Shown: positions 56,429-64,000 of the stretch, one piece after another | Layout of the letters: each line of letters begins with the position of its first letter | Position numbering within the stretch: the stretch's first letter is position 1 | Source: an uncultured Christensenellaceae bacterium | Lineage (GTDB): Bacteria; Bacillota; Clostridia; Christensenellales; CAG-314 | DNA: 64,000 bases | Assembly: GCA_910585195.1 (NCBI GenBank) | Contig: CAJUCX010000003.1 | Coordinates: forward strand, 1 to 64,000 | Direction of reading: 5' to 3' | Made by a program: the position numbers and the translations under genes | The notes under the pieces: model-generated | Databases searched by the model: none | Seen by the model: only the letters and a program-made list of their open reading frames with translations | What the model was told of the DNA's origin: nothing

Positions 56429-58933
56429 ATGAAAAAAGTAGAAAACAGTCATTCAATAGAATATCAAAAAGCTTTGGAAAACACCAAAGTAGTAAAAATC
56501 AACGTAGAAGACGAAATGAAAAAATCGTTTATTGCCTATGCAATGGCGGTAAACGTATCCCGTGCAATTCCTGACGTAAGAGACGGACTTAAACCGGTAC
56601 ACAGAAGAATATTGTACGCTATGGGCGAACTTAACTTGACAAACGACAAACCGTACAGAAAGTGTGCCCGTATCGTCGGCGACGTTTTGGGTAAATACCA
56701 CCCGCACGGCGACAGTGCAGTTTACGACGCGCTCGTGCGTTTGGCGCAGGACTTCTCTATAAACGAGCCGCTTGTAGAAGGTCAAGGCAACTTCGGTTCC
56801 GTCGACGGCGACCCGCCTGCGGCGCAAAGGTATACCGAAGCAAAACTGTCAAAAATCGCAAGCGAAATGCTTAGAGATATAGACAAAAACACGGTAGACT
56901 ATTACCCTAACTTCGACGAAACTTTGGAGCAGCCCGTTGTTTTGCCGTCGAGATTTCCTAACCTTTTGGTAAACGGCTCGGACGGTATAGCAGTAGGTAT
57001 GGCAACCAACATACCGCCGCACAACTTAAACGAAGTTATCAACGGCGTAATCGCAACGATAGACAATCCGGAAATCACCGTTGACGAACTTATGACGATT
57101 ATCCCGGCGCCTGACTATCCTACCGGCGGCATACTTATGGGCAGGGCGGCAGTGCGCCACGCTTACAAGACGGGGCACGGCGGCATCATCATAAGAGCCA
57201 AAGCAGAGATAGAAGAGTTCAACAACGGCACGCGCAATCGCATAGTCGTTACGGAATTGCCGTATCAGGTAAATAAGGCAAAACTTATAGAGACCATTGC
57301 CGATATGGTAAAGAACAAGCGTTTGGAGGGTATTTCCGACATTCACGAAGAATCCGACCGTTTGGGTATGCGTATAGTTATCGACGTCAAAAAAGACGCC
57401 AACGCGCAGGTAGTGCTCAACGCGCTGTATAAGCATACGCAAATGCAAATTTCCAACGGCATAAACTTGCTTGCGCTTTCCGACGGCGAGCCTAAGGTAT
57501 TAAACCTCAAAGAAATTATTCAGCAATACGTAGCACACCAAAACGACGTTATTTTGCGCCGTACCAAATACGATTTGGAAAAGGCGGAAGAAAAATGCCA
57601 CATTTTGGAAGGTCTGGTAATAGCGCAGGACAATATCGACAGAGTAATAGAAATCATCAAAAAGTCGGAAGACAAAAACGTCGCAAAAGGCAAGTTGATG
57701 CAGGAGTTCGGTTTGACGGACAAGCAGGCAACGGCTATTTTGGAAATGCGCCTGCACAGACTCACCAGTCTTGAAGTCGAAAGTCTCAAAAACGAACTTG
57801 CAGAACTTAAAAATTATATCGCAGAGCTTAAAAGCATTATCAAAAGTCCTGCCAAAGTTGCGGAAATCATCAAAACGGACCTTCGAGAAATAAGCGAAAA
57901 ATACGGTACACCGCGCAAGACGGAAATTTCTATGGACTACGGCGAGATAGACATCGCCGACTTGATTGAAAAAGAAGACGTAGTAATTTCCATGACGCAC
58001 TTCGGTTACGTTAAGCGCATACCTGTTGCGGAATACCGCACTCAAAAACGCGGCGGCAAGGGCGTTACCGCACATAAGACCAAGGAAGAAGACTTTGTCG
58101 AGCAAATGTTTGTGTCTAGTACACACGACGATTTGCTGTGCTTTACCAACAAGGGCAAAGTTTACAACATCAAGGCTTACGAAGTGCCGGAAGCGCAAAA
58201 GACGGCAAAAGGCAGGGCAATAGTAAACTTGCTGCAACTGACGGAAGGCGAAAAGGTAACGACAATAATACCTATTCAAGAAGGAGCAACGCTGCAAGGC
58301 AACTTGCTTATGGCGACTAAAAACGGTCTTATCAAAAAGACAGACCTAAATGAATTTTCGTCAATCCGCAAGGTCGGCAAAATTTGCATTTCGCTTGTAG
58401 GCGAGGACGAACTTATTGCGGTATCTATGACGACGGGTTACGACGAAATTTTGGTTGCAAGTCATATGGGCAAGTGCATAAGATTCAGCGAAGAAGAAAT
58501 CCGCGCAATGGGTCGCGAAGCGCAAGGCGTACGCAGTATGAAACTTGCCAAAGACGACTTCGTAACCGATATGGCAATCATCAAGAGCGGTTACGAAGTG
58601 CTTACCGTAAGCGAAAGCGGCTACGGCAAACTTTCCGACGTGTCGGACTACCGCTTGCAGGCAAGGGCAGGCAAAGGTATAAAGGCGGGCGTATTCAACA
58701 AAAAGACCGGCAACCTCGTCAATCTTAAACTTGTAAGCCCTGACGAAGACGTTATGCTTATTGCCGACAACGGCGTTATAATCCGCATACGCGCAAATGA
58801 AATATCCAAGATAGGCAGAGATACTTTGGGCGTAAGAGTAATGAAGTTTAAGGACAACGCCAAAGTGGTTTGCGTTGCAACTACACCGCACAATGCCGAC
58901 GAAGTTGAAGGCGGCGAAGAAACTGCGGAATAA
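56429..58933 (+). CDS. gyrA: DNA gyrase subunit A (834 aa)
   Basis: Breakage-rejoining subunit. Active-site Tyr135 in AAQRYTEAKL. Quinolone region HPHGDSAVYD has Ser96 and Asp100 at the positions of E. coli Ser83 and Asp87, the wild-type (sensitive) residues. The C-terminal beta-pinwheel has YRTQKRGGKGV (GyrA-box-like) and repeated blades. There is a 20-residue N-terminal extension before the usual start. GAGGTG precedes the ATG. Ends in an acidic tail (EVEGGEETAE). Confidence 0.98.
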   Translation: MKKVENSHSIEYQKALENTKVVKINVEDEMKKSFIAYAMAVNVSRAIPDVRDGLKPVHRRILYAMGELNLTNDKPYRKCARIVGDVLGKYHPHGDSAVYDALVRLAQDFSINEPLVEGQGNFGSVDGDPPAAQRYTEAKLSKIASEMLRDIDKNTVDYYPNFDETLEQPVVLPSRFPNLLVNGSDGIAVGMATNIPPHNLNEVINGVIATIDNPEITVDELMTIIPAPDYPTGGILMGRAAVRHAYKTGHGGIIIRAKAEIEEFNNGTRNRIVVTELPYQVNKAKLIETIADMVKNKRLEGISDIHEESDRLGMRIVIDVKKDANAQVVLNALYKHTQMQISNGINLLALSDGEPKVLNLKEIIQQYVAHQNDVILRRTKYDLEKAEEKCHILEGLVIAQDNIDRVIEIIKKSEDKNVAKGKLMQEFGLTDKQATAILEMRLHRLTSLEVESLKNELAELKNYIAELKSIIKSPAKVAEIIKTDLREISEKYGTPRKTEISMDYGEIDIADLIEKEDVVISMTHFGYVKRIPVAEYRTQKRGGKGVTAHKTKEEDFVEQMFVSSTHDDLLCFTNKGKVYNIKAYEVPEAQKTAKGRAIVNLLQLTEGEKVTTIIPIQEGATLQGNLLMATKNGLIKKTDLNEFSSIRKVGKICISLVGEDELIAVSMTTGYDEILVASHMGKCIRFSEEEIRAMGREAQGVRSMKLAKDDFVTDMAIIKSGYEVLTVSESGYGKLSDVSDYRLQARAGKGIKAGVFNKKTGNLVNLKLVSPDEDVMLIADNGVIIRIRANEISKIGRDTLGVRVMKFKDNAKVVCVATTPHNADEVEGGEETAE

Positions 58934-58949
58934 CCAAATAAACAAAATC

Positions 58950-58980
58950 TTTAACCGCAGTGAAAACTGCGGTTAAATTT
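58950..58980 (+). terminator. gyrBA terminator
   Basis: TTTAACCGCAGT, GAAA loop, ACTGCGGTTAAA, T-rich tail. Confidence 0.8.
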
Positions 58981-59064
58981 TGCCCTTTGCTTCTTTGTTG
59001 GTTACGGCAGAAAAAGTCGGCGCAAAACGTGCATAACGACTGACGAAAAATTATTGTAAAACGG

Positions 59065-59093
59065 TTGGCAACCGGCGGCGTTTGTTTTATAAT
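59065..59093 (+). promoter_or_regulatory. Promoter of the Pr6Pr gene
   Basis: TTGGCA, 17-base spacer, TATAAT. Confidence 0.65.
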
Positions 59094-59131
59094 AGGTCTG
59101 TTGCAAAAATAAACATAAAGGAGAAATTTTC

Positions 59132-59815
59132 ATGATTGTAAAAAACAAAACAGCAACTTTGGTTTCAAGAATTTTAATTTGTCTTATTATGCTTGCAGGC
59201 GCAATAATTTCACTTGGCGCAGTCAACCCCGCGCCAAACTGGTACGTATATTATACAAACCTGTCCAACTATTTTTGTCTTATCGTTGTGCTTGTTGAAA
59301 CGGTATTTACTGCAATAAATATTAAGAGCGGACAAGACAAAAAACAACTCAAAGTTGTCCCCGAGGTAAAGTTTGCGGCGCTTATTGCAATTTTGGTTAC
59401 GTTTTTGATAACTAATATTTTGCTGACAAACATTTTTTCCGCCGCCTATTGGTCCGGTGCGGAAAACGTACTTATGCATTTTGTAAACCCTATCCTGTTT
59501 TGGGTAGACTGGATACTTTTTGCGGAACACAAAAACACAAAGTGGTATTTCCCTTTGTATGAACTTATCTTCCCGCTGACTTACGTCGTTTACATTTTGA
59601 TAAGGGGCGCAATAATAGCAGACACCGCCGCGCCGTGGCAAAAGGTGTATCCGTACTTTTTCTTAAACGTAACGGAACTGGGCTATGCAGGTGTGTTTTT
59701 GTGGGTGTTGGGACTTGTTGCAATCTTTTTGATTTTCGGCTACTTAATCTATTTGTTCGATAATTTTGCGGAAGTCAAAACCAAATTAAAACAAAAATTT
59801 CAAAATAAAAACTGA
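59132..59815 (+). CDS. Pr6Pr family membrane protein (227 aa)
   Basis: Six transmembrane helices at roughly 10-29, 38-58, 75-100, 112-128, 140-160 and 185-210. YVYYTNLSNYFCL and LMHFVNPILFWVDWILF, each at a helix start, match the Pr6Pr (FAR-17a/AIG1-like) family; a conserved Asn and a conserved His might form an active site, as in relatives that are hydrolases. Function in bacteria is unknown. AAAGGAG precedes the ATG. The ketopantoate-reductase-like gene follows 50 bases downstream. Confidence 0.85.
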   Translation: MIVKNKTATLVSRILICLIMLAGAIISLGAVNPAPNWYVYYTNLSNYFCLIVVLVETVFTAINIKSGQDKKQLKVVPEVKFAALIAILVTFLITNILLTNIFSAAYWSGAENVLMHFVNPILFWVDWILFAEHKNTKWYFPLYELIFPLTYVVYILIRGAIIADTAAPWQKVYPYFFLNVTELGYAGVFLWVLGLVAIFLIFGYLIYLFDNFAEVKTKLKQKFQNKN

Positions 59816-59865
59816 CGGCGGAAATTTTGATATGTCCGTTAAACTGAAATAAGGAGAGTAATATT

Positions 59866-60882
59866 ATGAAATGTGCTATTTACGGCGCAGGTGCAATGGG
59901 CACAGTGCTCGGCGCTTATATTGCGCGCGCCGGTGTTGAAATCGATTTAATAAACCGCAATGAAAATCATATTTCCGCGCTTAAACAAGACGGAGCAAAA
60001 ATCATAGGTACGACGGAGTTTACGCAAAAGGTAAACGCATTGCTGCCAAATGAAATGACGGAAAAATACGATATAATCGTGTTGATGACAAAGCAAAAAG
60101 ACAATGCGGATATAGTAAGTTTCTTAAAAGATTATCTCAAAGACGACGGAGTAATCTGCACTTGTCAAAACGGTTTGCCCGAGCCTAAAATTGCCGACAT
60201 TATAGGGCAGGAGCGTACTCTCGGCTGCGCCATTGCGTGGGGCGCTACATTCCACGGCAACGGCGTGTCGGAGCTTACTTCCGCACCCGACGCTCTTACG
60301 TTTTCGCTCGGCGCGTTCGGCAGCGGCAACCGTTTGAACGAAGTAAAAGCCTTGTTCGAGCATATGGGCACCGTTGTGGTGGAACAGAATTTCATAGGCG
60401 CAAGGTGGTCAAAACTGCTTATAAACAGCGCGTTTTCCGGCTTATCGGCGGTTACCGGCGCTACATTCGGGCAAGTGTCAAAAGTCAAGTCTTCACGCAA
60501 AGTCGCGCAGCGCATTATGAAGGAGTGCATCGACGTAGCAAAAGCCGCAGGCATTGTTATAGAGCCCGTACAGGGACATAAAATAGACAAGCTGTTTGAC
60601 TACAAAGGGGCGTTCAAACGCAAAATATCTTTTATGCTTATACCCGTCGCGATGAAAAAGCACGGCAAGTTGGAGTCGAGTATGCTGCAAGACCTTCGCA
60701 ACGGCAAAAAGTGCGAGATAGATTTTATAAACGGCGTTGTGTGCGAATACGGCAAAAAATATAACGTGCCTACTCCGTTTAACGCACGAACGGCGGAAAT
60801 AATTCACGGCATAGAGGACGGCAAATATAACATAGAGTTTGACAACATCAAACTTTACGGCGATTTGTTTAAGAAAAAATAA
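59866..60882 (+). CDS. Ketopantoate reductase family protein (338 aa)
   Basis: NADPH-dependent 2-oxoacid reductase fold. N-terminal Rossmann motif YGAGAMGTVLGAYIARAG, then VLMTKQKDN, CQNGLPEP, the catalytic region with Lys in RWSKLLINSAFSGLSAVTG, and a C-terminal helical domain (SSMLQDLRNGKKCEIDFINGVV). Longer than typical PanE and without pan genes nearby, so it may be PanE or a paralogue acting on another keto acid. GGAG precedes the ATG. Confidence 0.88.
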   Translation: MKCAIYGAGAMGTVLGAYIARAGVEIDLINRNENHISALKQDGAKIIGTTEFTQKVNALLPNEMTEKYDIIVLMTKQKDNADIVSFLKDYLKDDGVICTCQNGLPEPKIADIIGQERTLGCAIAWGATFHGNGVSELTSAPDALTFSLGAFGSGNRLNEVKALFEHMGTVVVEQNFIGARWSKLLINSAFSGLSAVTGATFGQVSKVKSSRKVAQRIMKECIDVAKAAGIVIEPVQGHKIDKLFDYKGAFKRKISFMLIPVAMKKHGKLESSMLQDLRNGKKCEIDFINGVVCEYGKKYNVPTPFNARTAEIIHGIEDGKYNIEFDNIKLYGDLFKKK

Positions 60883-60909
60883 ATTGTTGCAAATTAAAAT
60901 TTTATTTGC

Positions 60910-60938
60910 TTGACATATAAATTTATATATAGTATAAA
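60910..60938 (+). promoter_or_regulatory. Promoter of the MATE gene leader
   Basis: TTGACA, 17-base spacer, TATAAA. Confidence 0.75.
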
Positions 60939-60944
60939 CTCTGT

Positions 60945-61028
60945 ACTGACAACAAAATAGTTCATCGGAGGATGCGTAATCGCAATTACGCCGTCGATTA
61001 AGATGTCGAGTGCGCTCGGTTGTTTTTT
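60945..61028 (+). promoter_or_regulatory. Riboswitch-like leader with terminator before the MATE gene (candidate guanidine-IV / mepA motif)
   Basis: Leader with a seven-pair hairpin GCGTAAT/ATTACGC around CGCA, flanked by CATCGGAGGATG and CCGTCGATTAAGATG, then a CGAG-TGCG-CTCG hairpin running into T7 at 61022-61028. A second T7 follows at about 61048 after GGGCGCTC. A small aptamer merged with a terminator just upstream of a MATE pump fits the guanidine-IV (mepA) class described in Clostridia, but I identify it by context and size, not by a confirmed consensus match. Confidence 0.45.
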
Positions 61029-61212
61029 TAACTTATCGGGCGCTCTTTTTTTATCGTAAAATACCCTAAAAATGCCAAGGCGTCAAAGAGTTATCGGGCA
61101 GGTTGACTTTGCCGTGAGGCGGTTTAAGAAGTTTTGCGGTATATAACGGCGCTGTTGTTATTCGCGTCGGAACTATCGTCGGCAACAAAAAATATAAAAA
61201 AAGGAGTTATTT

Positions 61213-62541
61213 ATGCAAATAGGACTTGGCGAACATTTCAATTACAACAAACTTTTGCGGTTTGTCATGCCTTCTATTTTGATGATGATTTTTACGTCTA
61301 TATACAGCGTGGTAGACGGTCTTTTCGTGTCCAACATGGTGGGCAAAACCGCATTTGCGGCAGTCAACTTTGTCATACCTCTCACTATGGGGTTGGCTGC
61401 AATAGGCTTTATGATAGGTACGGGCGGCAACGCAATAGTGGCCAAAACTTTGGGCGAAGGCGACCGAAAAAAGGCCAACGAATATTTTTCCATGATGGCC
61501 TATCTTTGTATAATTTGCGGCATAGTGCTTGCAGCGGCGGGAGAGGCTGTTTTGCGTCCGCTTATGGCGGCAATGGGTGCGCAGGGGCAAATGCTTGACG
61601 ACAGCGTGCTTTACGGCAGAATTTTGCTTGTGGCGCTTCCTTTCTTTATGTTGCAAAATATGTTTCAAGGCTTTTTAGTTACGGCGGAAAAACCAAAACT
61701 CGGTCTTTGCGTTATAGTCGTGGCGGGCGTGGCAAATATGGTGCTTGACGCATTGTTTATGGCTGCATTTAAGTGGGGCATCGTCGGCGCGGCGGTCGCA
61801 ACGGCAATAAGCCAAGTTTTGGGCGGCGTTATACCGGTGTTTTACTTCACGGCAAAAAACAGCAGTCTTTTGCAACTGGTAAAAGCCAAATTCAGCGGAA
61901 AAGTAATATTAAAAGCCTGCGCAAACGGTGCAAGCGAGTTTATGACAAACGTTGCGATTTCTTTGGTAAACGTTATTTACAACCTGCAACTTTTGCACAT
62001 TGCCGGCGAAAACGGCGTTGCGGCTTACGGCACGATAATGTACGTAAACTTTATTTTTATCGCAATTTTTATAGGTTACTCGATGGGCTGCGCTCCGCTT
62101 GTGGGCTACAACCACGGCGCGCAAAACCATAAAGAACTAAAAAACCTGTTCCGCAAAAGTTTGATTTTGATTGGCGTTACAGGCGTTGCGCTTACGGGAC
62201 TTGCCTTCTTGCTTGCCTCTCCGCTGTCGCAACTGTTTGTCGGCTATGATGCCGAACTGCTCGAAATGACGAAACACGGTATGCAACTGTTTTTGCTTGC
62301 ATTTCTGGTAAACGGCTTTAACGTGTTCGGTTCGGCTTTCTTTACCGCGTTAAACAACGGGTTGGTGTCTGCAATCATTTCCTTTTTGCGCACATTGCTG
62401 TTTCAGGTTGCGGCGGTGTTTTTACTGCCGCTGGTATTGGGCTTGGACGGCATATGGCTTGCAATTTCCGTCGCGGAAGTGTTGACGCTAATCATTACGA
62501 TAACATTTTTTATCACTCAAAAAAAGCGTTACAACTATTAA
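61213..62541 (+). CDS. MATE family efflux transporter, MepA-like (442 aa)
   Basis: Twelve-helix exporter of the NorM/MepA type: HFNYNKLLRFVMPSILMMIF at the N-terminus, IYSVVDGLFVSNMVGKTAFAAVN, GGNAIVAKTLGEGDRKKANEYF, and LVGYNHGAQNHKELKNLF in the second half. AAGGAG lies eight bases before the ATG. The riboswitch-like leader 180 bases upstream suggests ligand-gated expression. It is distinct in sequence and control from the MATE gene at 20182. Confidence 0.92.
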   Translation: MQIGLGEHFNYNKLLRFVMPSILMMIFTSIYSVVDGLFVSNMVGKTAFAAVNFVIPLTMGLAAIGFMIGTGGNAIVAKTLGEGDRKKANEYFSMMAYLCIICGIVLAAAGEAVLRPLMAAMGAQGQMLDDSVLYGRILLVALPFFMLQNMFQGFLVTAEKPKLGLCVIVVAGVANMVLDALFMAAFKWGIVGAAVATAISQVLGGVIPVFYFTAKNSSLLQLVKAKFSGKVILKACANGASEFMTNVAISLVNVIYNLQLLHIAGENGVAAYGTIMYVNFIFIAIFIGYSMGCAPLVGYNHGAQNHKELKNLFRKSLILIGVTGVALTGLAFLLASPLSQLFVGYDAELLEMTKHGMQLFLLAFLVNGFNVFGSAFFTALNNGLVSAIISFLRTLLFQVAAVFLLPLVLGLDGIWLAISVAEVLTLIITITFFITQKKRYNY

Positions 62542-62574
62542 GACAAACAAAACTTATTAGGTATTTTCAAAAAG

Positions 62575-62610
62575 CAAAGGCCCTAACTCATTTGAGTTAG
62601 GGTCTTTGTA
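62575..62610. terminator. Terminator between convergent MATE and antiporter genes
   Basis: CCCTAACTCA, TT, TGAGTTAGGG, then TCTTT; imperfect U-run on the plus strand. Confidence 0.65.
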
Positions 62611-62685
62611 AATTAAAGAAACATAAATTTTTTTGTAAACGATTTTTATATTACACTTTCGTCATACGGATTATTTATATCGTTA

Positions 62686-63933
62686 TCAAAGATTTTCGTT
62701 TTGTATCAAAGGTTTTTCGCCCTTATAAAGCAGTTTCAAAAGCAAAGGGGCTGCAAGTGCGGATATAACCACCAACAGCAATACAAACGGCATAATGGCA
62801 GGGGAAACAAGACCGTTGTCCAAACCTTTTTGCGTGCAGACTATTACAACTTCGGCGCGCACCATCATACCTATGCCTACGCGCAAACTGTCTTTGATGC
62901 CGTATTTGCACATCAACGCGCCTGCGCCGCAGCCCAAAACCTTGCCGAGAAGTCCTGCCGCGATAAACGCCAACCCAAAGCCCGCCATTTGCGCGGTAAT
63001 GCCCGAGAAGTTTGCCGTAATGCCTATGTTTGCAAAAAACACGGGAGCAAAAATCATATAGTTGCTTACTTCTATTTTACGGTCGATGTACTCGTGTTCT
63101 TTTACGGTAGAGAGCACAAGTCCCGCAACGTAAGCGCCCGTTATGTCTGCAACGCCAAACCATTTTTCCGCAGCGTAAGCAAAAAAGAAGCATATGGCAA
63201 AGCCTATTATCGGCAATCTGCGCGTATGCGGCGCGCGCTTTTCTACGTAGTTCATAAGGAAGTGCAAGCCGACGCCCAACACTGCCGCAACTGCAAAAAA
63301 GCCAAACATTTTAAGTATTATTATACCGATGTTTCCCGCTCCGCCACCGCTGCCGAGACTTATAAACAGCGACAGTAAAATTATGCCTATTACGTCGTCC
63401 ATTATTGCCGCGGCAATTATGGAAGTGCCGACTTTTGAGTTGAGTTTGCCAAGTTCTTTAAGAGTGGCAACGGTTACGCTTACAGACGTTGCCGAGAGAA
63501 TCGTACCGTAAAACAAGTTTGGTATCAAGTTTTCGCTTAAATTTTCAAAACCGCCGTTAAACAGCGTCGCAACCAAAAAGCCCAACCCCAACGGGACTAT
63601 TACGCCAAGCAAAGTTATAACCACCGACGGCAGGCCGCAGGACTTAAACTGCTTTAAGTCGGTTTCTATCCCTGCAGAAAACATTATTAAAATTACGCCG
63701 ATTTTTGCTATAAAAGAAAGTCCGCTCAACGCGTCGTCGGTGAAAACGGTTTGCTCGGGTATAAGGTTTATCAACCCCAGCAATATGCCTGCTACAATCA
63801 TACCGACAACCTGCGGCAAACCCATTTTTTTGCCGATTAGCGCAAATATTTTTGCAAACAGCAAAATGAGCGCCAACGGCAGCAAAACTTCAAAATAAGA
63901 TACTGTTTCCGAAATCGATAACAATTTTGTCAT
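62686..63933 (-). CDS. CPA2 family cation:proton antiporter (415 aa)
   Basis: Monovalent cation/H+ antiporter membrane domain with about 13 helices: GLPQVVGMIVAGILLG, GVILIMFSAGIETDLKQF, TSVSVTVATLKELGKLNS, the ion-site AIMDDVIGIILLSL (Asp-Asp) and FAPVFFANIGITANF. It ends without the TrkA-N domain found in KefB/C, so it is the short form. K+ or Na+ specificity is uncertain. GGAGATG lies before the ATG and a consensus promoter upstream. Confidence 0.92.
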   Translation of the reverse strand: MTKLLSISETVSYFEVLLPLALILLFAKIFALIGKKMGLPQVVGMIVAGILLGLINLIPEQTVFTDDALSGLSFIAKIGVILIMFSAGIETDLKQFKSCGLPSVVITLLGVIVPLGLGFLVATLFNGGFENLSENLIPNLFYGTILSATSVSVTVATLKELGKLNSKVGTSIIAAAIMDDVIGIILLSLFISLGSGGGAGNIGIIILKMFGFFAVAAVLGVGLHFLMNYVEKRAPHTRRLPIIGFAICFFFAYAAEKWFGVADITGAYVAGLVLSTVKEHEYIDRKIEVSNYMIFAPVFFANIGITANFSGITAQMAGFGLAFIAAGLLGKVLGCGAGALMCKYGIKDSLRVGIGMMVRAEVVIVCTQKGLDNGLVSPAIMPFVLLLVVISALAAPLLLKLLYKGEKPLIQNENL

Positions 63934-63954
63934 AAAACATCTCCACGATTTTTT

Positions 63955-63983
63955 GTTATACTCTTTTGCTTTTGTTAAGTCAA
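63955..63983 (-). promoter_or_regulatory. Promoter of the antiporter gene
   Basis: TTGACT (63983-63978), 17-base spacer, TATAAC (63960-63955). Confidence 0.65.
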
Positions 63984-64000
63984 GTGTTTTTTTATTCTTG

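Noticed and set aside
1..64000. CRISPR array
   Set aside because: No regularly spaced direct repeats of 24-40 bases with unique spacers and no cas genes were seen.

Overview
The window looks like the replication-origin region of an uncultured, moderately low-GC clostridial Firmicute, probably a gut anaerobe. Three things support this. It carries the classic rpmH-rnpA-yidD-yidC-jag-mnmE-mnmG-rsmG-parA-parB block beside dnaA/recF/gyrB/gyrA. It encodes Spo0A and a YyaC-type sporulation protein. Its metabolism is anaerobic in type: a K+-dependent membrane pyrophosphatase, a selenium gene island, FAD/Fe-S glycerol-3-phosphate oxidation and a Re-citrate-synthase-like enzyme. I cannot name the species. 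The order may be Christensenellales-like, but that is a guess.

Layout. 1-3270 is the right end of an integrated element: a leftward operon of very small proteins that runs off the window, a divergent XRE repressor, a tyrosine integrase, and two imperfect copies of what looks like an RNA-gene 3' end plus its terminator (attR and a relic). 3371-6185 holds a small membrane protein and hppA. 6395-11250 is a selenium island: a leftward cysteine desulfurase-like gene, yedF and an Se/S-carrier gene, and rightward selA, a tRNA-Sec-like sequence without a UCA anticodon, and selD. 11416-14459 holds hsp20, with a duplicated 3' end and a palindromic operator, and a large membrane alpha/beta hydrolase. 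14743-20185 is the glp operon (GlpA-like, FAD oxidoreductase, DUF1667, glpK) behind a leader terminator probably read through by GlpP. GlpP is encoded just upstream, overlapping a MATE pump.

20182-25019 contains transporters, the citrate/isopropylmalate-synthase-type enzyme and an orphan phage-baseplate-like collagen protein. 25223-31774 is an envelope-precursor block: radC, galU, glmS, glmM, a GlmU that keeps only its acetyltransferase half, and uppP. 31967-35974 holds a DUF5131 gene, spo0A, an Rrf2 regulator, tRNA-Arg and purC. ftsH and yyaC follow.

39013-39812 is gene-free. It holds two perfect parS sites inside a unit bounded by 29-bp inverted repeats, close to parB/parA. 39813-49181 is the leftward parB/parA-rpmH block. 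dnaN is also leftward, so the origin (50503-50870) lies between divergent dnaN and dnaA, whereas dnaA-dnaN normally form one operon. Rightward of the origin are dnaA, recF, an XRE/TM2 pair, gyrB behind a structured leader, and gyrA. A MATE gene behind a riboswitch-like leader and a leftward CPA2 antiporter end the window.

Many genes have consensus sigma-A promoters. In four cases the -10 box lies 6-8 nt before the start codon with no Shine-Dalgarno sequence, which predicts leaderless mRNAs. The candidates most worth testing are the anticodon-less tRNA-Sec-like gene, the inverted-repeat unit carrying parS, the inverted dnaN, and the leaders of gyrB and the 61213 MATE gene.
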